Shown here: positions 55,965 to 64,000 of the stretch, one piece after another
How the letters are laid out: each line of letters begins with the position of its first letter
Numbering within the stretch: position 1 is the first letter of the stretch
Source of the DNA: Filimonas lacunae
Lineage (GTDB): Bacteria; Bacteroidota; Bacteroidia; Chitinophagales; Chitinophagaceae
Reading direction: 5' to 3'
Length of the DNA stretch: 64,000 bases
Assembly: GCF_002355595.1 (NCBI RefSeq)
Contig: NZ_AP017422.1
Location: forward strand, 4,216,001-4,280,000
Notes under the pieces: generated by a model
What the model was told of the DNA's origin: nothing
What the model saw: the letters and a program-made list of their open reading frames with translations, nothing else
Database searches by the model: none
Translations under genes and position numbers: made by a program

Positions 55965-58900
55965 CTATCGGAGCAATGTAACAGAACCTTGCCTGTGGAA
56001 AGCCTTACCGTTGTTGTCAACAGCTTCAGCAGTCCATACATAAGTGGCCAGCGGTTGCAGTTCGCCATTTACGCGACCATCCCATCCCTGTGCAGGATCT
56101 GATGATTCAAATACCTTTTTACCCCAGCGGTTAAACACCCGGAAATAACGCAATTTGATATTACCTCTCAGATTAGGCAATAACAGATCGTTTTGGCCAT
56201 CGCCGTTAGGAGTAAACACATTAGGCACTAATACATCATTGGAAATAAACACATTCACTAACAAGGTATCTGCTGTAACACAACCAGAAGGGAAACTCAT
56301 TTGAATGGTGTATTGCTGAGTTTCATTTAAGGTAGTTACCGGATTGTAAATAGCCGTGTTAGATAAGCCTGTACCTGGCAACCAGGTATAGCTGGCATTA
56401 GTTAAAGAACGTGCGGCCAACTGTGTAGGCAGGGCAGCGGAAGTATTTACCGTTGCCAAACGCACACTGGCTACAGGTGCTTCTACTGCTATGCTTTTAG
56501 TAACCGTAGCTACCAATGCAGGACATGCTGTCGGCGTTACTGTTAAAGCCGTAGTAAAACTACCTGCCGCAGCATAAGTAAACTGTGTATTAGCAGCTGT
56601 GCTGGTTTGTCCATCGCCACTATTCCAGGTGTAGGCTACCGTTCCGCTGGTGCTCACATCCGATGCATTGGTAAAGGCAACCGGTGTACCTGCACACCAG
56701 GTATCAAAGCTGAACGCTGGTGAGGGAGCCAGTAAACGGGTAAGAGTGATGCTATTGTTTGTGTTATTTACGCAACCATAAGCATCTGTAACTTTTGCGG
56801 CATAGGCACCTGTTTTGGCTGCATCCAGCTGGGCAGCAGACTGACCGGTGATTACTTCGCTATCCAGGTACCATTCGTAAGTGTAGTTACCTGAAGCGGT
56901 TAATGCCAGCGTATCATTGACACCACACAATATCGTACCTTCTGTTGCACTGATAGTGCTTACAGGCAGTGCGCGAACAGTTAAGGTACCATCGGAATAA
57001 GAAATGGCATAGTTGCTACCTGCTGCACCAGATGCCGCAATGTTGTAGCCACCTGCTACCGACTGTGCATTGGCAGCGCTGGCAGCCGTTGCTTCTGATG
57101 TAAGTACGGCTTGGGTTTCATTATTCACAAAACCATTGTAGCTAATGCGGAACACCGGGTTGGCAATACCATAACAACGGGCGGTATCGTTGGCAGTTAC
57201 CATCAAAGCCGCTTTATTTACGGTAAGCTTACCATTGGTGTAGCTGATAGTATAGTTATCAGCGCTTACACCGGAAGGTACAATTGTGTAATCACCGCTG
57301 TTTACAGCTCCCTGTGCCGAGCCGCTGTAGATAACAGTACCGGTTAACACAGTAGCATCTTCATTATTGACAAAACCGGTATATATCAATCCATTACCAT
57401 TATTAAATGCAAGGCCATCGTAGGTTTTTACCGTATCACGGGCAGTTACTTCTAATGCGGCTTTATTAATAGTAAGCGTTCCATTCGCATAGGTAATGCT
57501 GTAATTATCAGCTACTAGTCCATCCGGAACAATCGTATATGTATTTACGTTGGTAGCCCCTTGTGAGGTACCAGTGTACGTAACTGCGCCGGTTAAAGCA
57601 GCAGTAGAGTCTTCATTGTTTACAAAACCACTATAGCTAACACCGTTGCCATTGCTGAATGCCAGGCCATCGTATACTTTAGTGCTGTCTTTGGCTGTAA
57701 TAGTTAAAGCAGCCTTGCCCACGGTTAAAGTACCATTCGCATAAGTGATAGCATAGTTGGCGGCAAATAATCCACCGGGTATGATATCGTAGCTGTTTAC
57801 ATTAATGGCTCCCTGCGAGTTACCGGTATAAGATACGGCACCGGTCAAAGCAGCAGTGGAATCTTCACTATGTACAAAACCACTGTAGGCAAGGCCGTTG
57901 CCACCAGCAAACGCATTACCATCGTATACTTTGGCAGAATCGGTTGCGGTGATGGTTAAAGCAGCTTTATCAATGGTTAAAGTATCGTTGACATAGCTGA
58001 TATCGTAGTTACCCGAAGTATAGCCACCCGGTATTATTACATATTTACCGGCATTTACCGCATTTTGAGAAGTACCAGAGTAACTTAAAGTTCCTCCTAA
58101 TACAGATGCATTATCACCTGTGGCAAAACCGGCATAGTTCACACCATTACCGCCGGCAAAGGCAGTACCATCATACGTTTTAGTAGAATCTTTAGCAGTA
58201 ACGGTTAAGGCAGCTTTATTAATATCCAGGCTACCGTTATGGTAAGTGATGCTATAGTTGGCAGCAGCTAAACCAGCAGGAATAATGGTATAATCACCGC
58301 TATTCACTGCACCTTGTGAAGTGCCACTGTAGGTTACTGCGCCGGTTAAAGCGGCAGTAGAATCTTCATTATTTACAAAACCACTGTAGATAACGCCATT
58401 ACCGTTGCTGAAAGCAACCCCATCATACGTTTTTACCGAGTCACGTGCAGTTACCTCTAATACAGCTTTATTGATAGCAAGTGTTCCATTCGCGAAAGTG
58501 ATGCTGTAGTTGTTAGCCACCAGTCCACCAGGAATAATGGTGTACGTGTTTACGTTGGTAGCCCCTTGAGAGGTACCAGCGTAAGTAACTGCGCCGGTTA
58601 AAGCAGCAGTAGAGTCTTCATTGTTTACAAAACCACTATAGCTAACACCGTTGCCATTGCTAAAGGCCAATCCATTGTACACTTTAGTGCTGTCTTTGGC
58701 TGTAATAGTTAAAGCGGCTTTGCCCACGGTTAAAGTACCTTTCGCATAAGTGATAGCATAGTTGACGGCAGATAATCCACCGGGTATGATATCGTAGCTG
58801 TTTACGTTAATGGCTCCCTGCGAGTTACCAGTGTAAGATACGGCACCGGTTAAAGCAGCAGTGGAATCTTCGCTATGCACAAAACCACTGTAGGCCAGGC

Positions 58901-61900
58901 CGTTGCCACCAGCAAACGCATTACCATCGTATACTTTGGCAGAATCGGTTGCGGTGATGGTTAAAGCAGCTTCATCAATGGTTAAAGTATCGTTGACATA
59001 GCTGATATCGTAGTTACCCGAAGTATAGCCACCCGGTGTAATGACATATTTTCCAGCATTTACGGCATTTTGAGAAGTACCGGAATAACTTAAAGTGCCC
59101 CCTAATACAGAGGCATTATCGCCTGTGGCAAAACCGGTATAGTTTACTCCATTACCACCGGTAAAGGCTGTGCCATCATATGTTTTAGTAGAATCTTTAG
59201 CAGTAACGGTTAATCCTGCTTTGTTAATATCCAGGCTGCCACTATGATAAGTGATGCTATAGTTGGCGGCAGTTAAACCAGCAGGGATAATGGTATAATT
59301 ACCACTATTCACAGCACCTTGTGAAGTACCACTGTAGGTTACTGCACCGGCTAAAGCGGCAGTGGAATCTTCATTATTTACAAAACCACTGTAGGTAACG
59401 CCATTACCATTGCTAAAGGCAGCGCCATTATACGTTTTTACCGAATCACGGGCGGTAACGTCCAATGGTGCCTTGGTAATAGAAAGCGCTCCATTAGCAA
59501 AGGTGATGGTATAGTTATTGGCCACCAATCCACCAGGAATAATGGTATATGTGTTTACGTTTTTAGACCCTTGTGAAGTACCAGCGTAAGTAATCGCACC
59601 GGTTAAGGCAGCAGTAGAATCTTCATTATTTACAAAACCACTGTAGCTAACACCATTCCCATTGCTAAAGGCCAGGCCATCATACACTTTAGTGCTGTCT
59701 TTGGCTGTAACCGTTAAAGCGGCTTTGCCTACTGTTAAAGTTCCTTTTGCATAAGTAATAGCGTAGTTAGCAGCAGATAAGCCACCAGGTACAATATCGT
59801 AGCTGTTAACCTGGATAGCTCCCTGGGAGTTACCGGTATAGGCTACTGTTCCGGTTAAGGCAGCTGTAGAATCTTCGCTATGTACAAAACCACTGTAAGC
59901 AAGACCATTACCACCGGTAAAGGTTCTACCATCATACACCTTGGTTGAATCGGCTGCAGTGATGGTTAATGCGGCTTTATTAATGGTTAAAGTGTCATTT
60001 CCATAGCTAATATCGTAATTGCCGGAAGTATAGCCACCCGGTGTTATTACATATTTTCCAGCATTTACTGCATTTTGCGAAGTACCGGTATAACTTAAAG
60101 CACCGCCCAACACAGAAGCATTATCGCCTGTGGCAAAACCGGTATAGTTTACACCATTACCACCAGTAAAGGCAGTGCCATCATATGTTTTAGTAGAATC
60201 TTTAGCAGAAACGGTTAACGCGGCTTTATTAATGTCCAGACTACCGTTATGGTAAGTGATGCTATAGTTGGCAGCAGTTAAACCAGCAGGGATAATAGTA
60301 TAATCACCGCTATTCACTGCGCCTTGTGAAGTGCCACTGTAGGTTACTGCGCCGGTTAAAGCAGCAGCAGAATCTTCATTATTTACAAAACCGAGATACG
60401 CCAAACCGTTACCACCACTGAAGGCTGTTCCATCATACACTTTAGTAGTGTCGCTTGCAGTGATTGTTAAGGCTACTTTTTTAATAGTTAAAGCGCCTGG
60501 CTGGTAAATAAGGGAGTAATTATCTGCAGACAATCCATTAGGTGAAATAATATAGGTATTGGCATTTACCGCGCCTTGTGCAGAACCAGCATAGCTAAGC
60601 GTACCTGTTAAAGCCTGTGCAGAATCTTCATTGTTTACAAAGCCAGTGTAAGAAACGCCATTACCACCATAAAACGCGGCACCGTCATAAAATCGGGTGC
60701 TGTCTTTTCCTTTGATGAGTAAAGTAGCTTTAGCTATAGTAAGGGTAAAAGCGGCAGACGCATCAGCATAAGTGGCATTACCCGCCTGTGCGGCAGTTAT
60801 TTGCACACTACCGGCCTTTTTGATGGTCACCTTCCATTTATTGCCGTCAGCAGCATCCTGGTAAGCTTCAGCTATGGAGTTATCAGCAGAAACATAACTT
60901 ACCGTTAAACCGGAAGTAGCGGCAAAGTTGGGTGCAAAATCAGCAGCGCCATATGTTTTGGAAATATTGCTGGCATTAATGGACTGCGCCGTTTGCTGCA
61001 ATTCATAAGCCCCGATATCAATAGTGCCGCCATTAACATAGTTGGATACACGTGCACTACCTGCCAGATCGGTACTGGAAGCACTTAATCCCGGATATAA
61101 GGCATTGCTACCCGCATTTTTTAATATGCTTCCGCTTTGCAGTGTATAATTACCATCGACATTTGCTCCATTATTATAGTCAACCGGAAGGGTAAAAGAA
61201 GGATCATCACTACCCGATAAATTGTGCGCATTGGCGTCTGCCGCCACGCCCTGCACCAGGCTGTATTTAATGGTAGCACTGCCAATATTGGCAATCCCTG
61301 ACTGATTGTTATAGATGACGCTGTTATTGATAGTAAGGCCTACACTACTATTATAGATAGCTCCACCCGAAGCACACGAATTACCGACAATAGTAGTGTT
61401 CGTAAACTGGCCAATATCATTGGTTATATAAATAGCGCCACCGTTGCTTCCTGCATAATTGCCGGACATTAATACATTGTTAAATACGTTAGTACCGGTA
61501 CTATACTGCACATAAATACCACCACCACTATTTCCTCCTGTATTGCCTTTTATCTGTACGCCATTGGCAGTAATAGGGCCACCGGTTTGTGAAAAAATAC
61601 CACCACCATAGCTGTATGCACTATTATTCTGAATCAATGAATTGGTTATTGTAAGCGGGCTTCCCTGATTAAGATAAATACCCGCTCCAAAGCTTGCAGC
61701 ACATTGCTGAATGGTACAATTGGTTAAAGTAACTGTGTCATTACCGTATACTCCTATTCCTCCGCCAAATTGACCGGCTGTATTACTAGCGATGTACGAA
61801 TTTTCAAAGGTTACATTGCTACTGAACAGAGCTCCTACGCCCCCACCATAACTACTTGCGTAGTTGTTGGCAACCACCATGTTGCTAAACTTAACCGAAG

Positions 61901-62474
61901 CCCCATTCAAAAGATGAATACCACCTCCATGTATGCTACTTACATTGTCGCCCTGATCTCCAACCGTAGTACTTCCACTGGCAGAGCCTTCCTGAACAGT
62001 AAAGCCATCTACTACCAACGGATCGCTACCGAGCGATCTGTTCCCGAACAGGACGTGGTATACATAATTATAACTTCCAAGATTACCACTTAAAACAGTA
62101 GTATTAGAAGAAGTCAGATCCCGTGTTCCCGTACTGCTTTCCGTGCCAGCAAAGTGACCGTATAGTTTTACATTGGGCACCAGGATAAATGATTTGAAAT
62201 TGTCGACAGAAGAACTACCGCCTATCTTAGTTGTAGGGGTATAGGTACCCGCGGCCACCCATATTTCCTTCACTAAGCCGGGAGTAGTAGCGTTCACCAG
62301 CCGGGCGCCTTCCAAAGCGGGGCCCAGTTCGGCTATGGCGTTACCCCAGCTACTGCCGGATAAATTGCCGGATCCGCCCTTTTTTACATACAGTACGCCA
62401 TTGGCATCGGGCGTTTGAGCAAAACCGGCGGTGATAAATACACTTGATAATATATAGAGTAATAAATGTTTCAT
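55965..62474 (-). CDS. Giant T9SS-exported adhesin: beta-helix + 16 MBG-type repeats + PKD + type B sorting domain
   Basis: 2169 residues. Signal peptide (1-19, ending GFAQ); a right-handed beta-helix rich in GGGI turns (about 20-490); sixteen MBG-type domains (about 496-1836), fourteen of them close copies of 83-84 residues with the motif KVYDG-F-GNGLAYSGFVNNEDS; a PKD domain (about 1918-1985, ending FTTALTVTP); and a type B C-terminal domain (about 2079-2169) with VPNVFTPNGDGQNDLLLPNL and FRVFNRWGKKVFESS. It should be secreted by the type IX system and displayed as a long rod. It lies 56 bp after a PorP/SprF gene, the usual partner. Confidence 0.93.
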   Translation of the reverse strand: MKHLLLYILSSVFITAGFAQTPDANGVLYVKKGGSGNLSGSSWGNAIAELGPALEGARLVNATTPGLVKEIWVAAGTYTPTTKIGGSSSVDNFKSFILVPNVKLYGHFAGTESSTGTRDLTSSNTTVLSGNLGSYNYVYHVLFGNRSLGSDPLVVDGFTVQEGSASGSTTVGDQGDNVSSIHGGGIHLLNGASVKFSNMVVANNYASSYGGGVGALFSSNVTFENSYIASNTAGQFGGGIGVYGNDTVTLTNCTIQQCAASFGAGIYLNQGSPLTITNSLIQNNSAYSYGGGIFSQTGGPITANGVQIKGNTGGNSGGGIYVQYSTGTNVFNNVLMSGNYAGSNGGAIYITNDIGQFTNTTIVGNSCASGGAIYNSSVGLTINNSVIYNNQSGIANIGSATIKYSLVQGVAADANAHNLSGSDDPSFTLPVDYNNGANVDGNYTLQSGSILKNAGSNALYPGLSASSTDLAGSARVSNYVNGGTIDIGAYELQQTAQSINASNISKTYGAADFAPNFAATSGLTVSYVSADNSIAEAYQDAADGNKWKVTIKKAGSVQITAAQAGNATYADASAAFTLTIAKATLLIKGKDSTRFYDGAAFYGGNGVSYTGFVNNEDSAQALTGTLSYAGSAQGAVNANTYIISPNGLSADNYSLIYQPGALTIKKVALTITASDTTKVYDGTAFSGGNGLAYLGFVNNEDSAAALTGAVTYSGTSQGAVNSGDYTIIPAGLTAANYSITYHNGSLDINKAALTVSAKDSTKTYDGTAFTGGNGVNYTGFATGDNASVLGGALSYTGTSQNAVNAGKYVITPGGYTSGNYDISYGNDTLTINKAALTITAADSTKVYDGRTFTGGNGLAYSGFVHSEDSTAALTGTVAYTGNSQGAIQVNSYDIVPGGLSAANYAITYAKGTLTVGKAALTVTAKDSTKVYDGLAFSNGNGVSYSGFVNNEDSTAALTGAITYAGTSQGSKNVNTYTIIPGGLVANNYTITFANGALSITKAPLDVTARDSVKTYNGAAFSNGNGVTYSGFVNNEDSTAALAGAVTYSGTSQGAVNSGNYTIIPAGLTAANYSITYHSGSLDINKAGLTVTAKDSTKTYDGTAFTGGNGVNYTGFATGDNASVLGGTLSYSGTSQNAVNAGKYVITPGGYTSGNYDISYVNDTLTIDEAALTITATDSAKVYDGNAFAGGNGLAYSGFVHSEDSTAALTGAVSYTGNSQGAINVNSYDIIPGGLSAVNYAITYAKGTLTVGKAALTITAKDSTKVYNGLAFSNGNGVSYSGFVNNEDSTAALTGAVTYAGTSQGATNVNTYTIIPGGLVANNYSITFANGTLAINKAVLEVTARDSVKTYDGVAFSNGNGVIYSGFVNNEDSTAALTGAVTYSGTSQGAVNSGDYTIIPAGLAAANYSITYHNGSLDINKAALTVTAKDSTKTYDGTAFAGGNGVNYAGFATGDNASVLGGTLSYSGTSQNAVNAGKYVIIPGGYTSGNYDISYVNDTLTIDKAALTITATDSAKVYDGNAFAGGNGLAYSGFVHSEDSTAALTGAVSYTGNSQGAINVNSYDIIPGGLFAANYAITYANGTLTVGKAALTITAKDSTKVYDGLAFSNGNGVSYSGFVNNEDSTAALTGAVTYTGTSQGATNVNTYTIVPDGLVADNYSITYANGTLTINKAALEVTARDTVKTYDGLAFNNGNGLIYTGFVNNEDATVLTGTVIYSGSAQGAVNSGDYTIVPSGVSADNYTISYTNGKLTVNKAALMVTANDTARCYGIANPVFRISYNGFVNNETQAVLTSEATAASAANAQSVAGGYNIAASGAAGSNYAISYSDGTLTVRALPVSTISATEGTILCGVNDTLALTASGNYTYEWYLDSEVITGQSAAQLDAAKTGAYAAKVTDAYGCVNNTNNSITLTRLLAPSPAFSFDTWCAGTPVAFTNASDVSTSGTVAYTWNSGDGQTSTAANTQFTYAAAGSFTTALTVTPTACPALVATVTKSIAVEAPVASVRLATVNTSAALPTQLAARSLTNASYTWLPGTGLSNTAIYNPVTTLNETQQYTIQMSFPSGCVTADTLLVNVFISNDVLVPNVFTPNGDGQNDLLLPNLRGNIKLRYFRVFNRWGKKVFESSDPAQGWDGRVNGELQPLATYVWTAEAVDNNGKAFHRQGSVTLLR
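57210..60221 (-). repeat. Three tandem copies of a 1005-bp higher-order repeat inside the adhesin gene
   Basis: Equivalent codons of the first MBG unit type fall at 60221, 59216 and 58211, exactly 1005 bp (335 codons) apart. Each copy has four MBG units (83+84+84+84 residues) in the order A-B-C-D; in the last copy the fourth unit is replaced by a diverged 83-residue unit. Copies are nearly identical in places, so this is a site for length variation by recombination. Confidence 0.92.
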
Positions 62475-62529
62475 TTGTAACAGCTTGGGTTATCAATTAA
62501 AAGGGCTGGGAACAAGACAACGCCTGTTC

Positions 62530-63540
62530 TTAATAATTCACCACACCGCTTCCGGCGCTGGTGGGATTATGTACTTTGCCCATTTTCCACACAAACGATA
62601 ATTCCAGGCTTTGCACGTTGGCGTAATTCTTCACCCCGGATTGCACAAAATCGTAGGTAAAACCACCTAACCAACGCTTAGCTTCCAGTCCGAAATAAGG
62701 ATAAAAGGCGTCTCCAAAACGCTCCCATGCCCCCAGGTTTACACTACGCAGCAACTCATCGCCCACACTTATTTTATATACACCACCTAAGGTGTAAATG
62801 CTGTTACCGCCCTGCATTTCGCCCAGTACGCTGATATGAATGGAATTATTCACCCCTGTTTTAAACCAGCCGCCCGCCTGCAAAGTGGTTTTGCGTGGCA
62901 CGTTATACGTAGTGTTTTCATACACCCCTTCTTTGGGTTTGGCTGCATGAAACAAAGCTGCTCCGGCATTCAAACCATAGGTTTCGGTAGTATACCGGTA
63001 GGTAATACCCGCGCTTACATCCACATAATTGTTTTTGGCAATGGCAATGGCATCGTTTGCCGGTATATCGCGCTGGAAGCCCATGCTGCCCAGTTGCGAT
63101 TGAAACTTAAACCGGGTAGGATCGAGTATGCGGTTGGCATAAGTGCCCGTGAGCCCCGCTCCTATGGTGTGACGGCCTGCTTTATCCAACGTGATATGAT
63201 AAGCGGCCGTTAAAGAGAAATAGTTATTTTTTAAAATACCGCCGTTACTCTGATCGCTGATGACCATACCACCCAGGCCCCAATAGTTGCCTGCGTTGTC
63301 AGCAGAACCCAGCCTTTTTTCCAAAGCGGCAGTTACCGTGTAATATGGCTTAATAGATTCGCCCCACCACTGTGAGCGCATGTTAATACCACCCCGCCAG
63401 TCCTCTATACCCTGACCTGCTAATGCCGGGTTTAGTGACATAGGAGAAGTAAAATACTGTGAAAAGTGTGGGTCTTGCGCCATCAGGGCTGAGCTGAGGA
63501 GAAGGGTGCACCACAAAAGCCTGAACTTTCGTTGTTTCAT
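62530..63540 (-). CDS. PorP/SprF family type IX secretion system membrane protein
   Basis: About 336 residues from the ATG at 63540, which gives the signal peptide MKQRKFRLLWCTLLLSSALM; an ATG at 63552 adds four residues. The mature start QDPHFSQYFTSPMSLNPALAG is the family signature, and the rest is an outer-membrane barrel of about 14 strands. PorP/SprF proteins pair with large type B substrates and are thought to help their attachment or secretion. The adhesin gene follows 56 bp downstream. Confidence 0.95.
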   Translation of the reverse strand: MKQRKFRLLWCTLLLSSALMAQDPHFSQYFTSPMSLNPALAGQGIEDWRGGINMRSQWWGESIKPYYTVTAALEKRLGSADNAGNYWGLGGMVISDQSNGGILKNNYFSLTAAYHITLDKAGRHTIGAGLTGTYANRILDPTRFKFQSQLGSMGFQRDIPANDAIAIAKNNYVDVSAGITYRYTTETYGLNAGAALFHAAKPKEGVYENTTYNVPRKTTLQAGGWFKTGVNNSIHISVLGEMQGGNSIYTLGGVYKISVGDELLRSVNLGAWERFGDAFYPYFGLEAKRWLGGFTYDFVQSGVKNYANVQSLELSFVWKMGKVHNPTSAGSGVVNY

Positions 63541-63728
63541 TGAGTTGTACATTTTTTAAAAGCAGAATCAAGTTGAATTAGGGTGGTGCAACTCACAGGC
63601 AAAGCGGCGCAATTTAATGCATATAGGCGTACTTTTCGAATGACTACAGGAAAATACCTGTTTTCCGGTATAAAAAGCTAAGCCTCCTCCTTTCTTACAA
63701 TCCTTCCGGAAATGGTTAGTGTATATAA

Positions 63729-63770
63729 AAAAGAAGCTGTTTCCTTTTTGATTAGGAAACAGCTTCTTTT
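63729..63770 (-). terminator. Bidirectional-type terminator after the gene at the right edge
   Basis: Perfect 16-bp inverted repeat (63729-63744 with 63755-63770) with a 10-nt loop and A/T runs at both ends. It starts 19 bp after the stop of the minus-strand gene at 63789. Confidence 0.85.
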
Positions 63771-63788
63771 ATCCTTACATCATTCAAA

Positions 63789-64000
63789 CTATCGGAGCAA
63801 CGTAACAGAACCTTGCCTGTGGAAGACATTACCATTGGCATCCACAGCTTCTGCCGCCCACACATAGGTAGCCAGCGGTTGCAGTTCGCCATTCACACGG
63901 CCATCCCATCCCTGTGCAGGATCAGATGATTCAAATACCTTTTTACCCCAGCGATTAAATACGCGGAAAAAACGCAATTGGATATTACCCCGCAGGTTGG
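63789..64000 (-). CDS. C-terminal fragment of another T9SS type B protein (5' part outside window)
   Basis: The last 70 codons of a minus-strand gene whose start lies beyond the window. They encode NLRGNIQLRFFRVFNRWG through RQGSVTLLR, the end of a type B sorting domain. About 56 of the final 62 residues match the adhesin at 55965-62474, so the two genes share a recently duplicated or converted C-terminus. Confidence 0.9.
   Translation of the reverse strand, partial: NLRGNIQLRFFRVFNRWGKKVFESSDPAQGWDGRVNGELQPLATYVWAAEAVDANGNVFHRQGSVTLLR

Overview
The window comes from a Bacteroidota genome, most likely family Chitinophagaceae (Chitinophaga/Niastella/Filimonas-like). The evidence is two SusC/SusD pairs, a FecR anti-sigma factor with its ECF sigma factor, type IX secretion (T9SS) type B C-terminal domains, a PorP/SprF protein, many lipoproteins with a Cys-Lys-Lys start, and several TAnnTTTG promoter boxes. 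No transposase, integrase, phage gene or CRISPR array was seen.

1-14.1 kb (minus strand): a pectin polysaccharide-utilisation locus. An ECF sigma factor and a FecR anti-sigma factor precede an STN-type SusC, a SusD, a two-FN3/beta-helix surface lipoprotein and a very large secreted enzyme that fuses a pectate lyase (PL1-like) to a pectin methylesterase (CE8). The enzyme runs off the left edge. 14.2-17.9 kb (plus): a VOC protein, an HxlR regulator, a stand-alone FabF and a CE2-type SGNH acetylesterase. 18.3-24.9 kb (plus): a five-gene operon with two HmuY-like lipoproteins bracketing two IPT/DUF5018-like lipoproteins, followed by a TonB receptor; probably haem or iron-chelate uptake. 25.1-29.8 kb: a ricin-lectin/HEIGH zincin lipoprotein and a T9SS-exported 1141-residue protein, then tRNA-Tyr. 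30.0-34.7 kb (minus): a carotenoid operon, marR-crtI-crtB-unknown-crtZ-lycopene cyclase, predicted to make zeaxanthin from GGPP.

34.9-35.6 kb holds the most unusual structure in the window: a diverged tandem array of 21-bp units, 29 clear units (32 with degenerate ones) that keep exact 21-bp phase without an indel, arranged mainly in 105-bp (5 x 21) higher-order blocks. It lies between the carotenoid operon's regulator gene and a divergent Crp/Fnr regulator gene and matches no class I know.

35.8-43.4 kb: the Crp/Fnr regulator, purA, a small ORF with its own promoter, and a second SusC/SusD pair with no enzyme beside it. 43.5-49.6 kb (minus): an operon with TolC, an HlyD-type adaptor, an ABC permease and ATPase, a LytS-type kinase and a LytTR regulator. 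50.1-53.8 kb: purL. 54.0-55.8 kb: an AT-rich patch with a gene split by an in-frame TGA, a small convergent ORF and a DUF5995-like gene. 56.0-64 kb (minus): a 2169-residue T9SS adhesin with 16 MBG-type repeats, a PorP/SprF partner, and the 3' end of another T9SS type B protein with an almost identical C-terminus.
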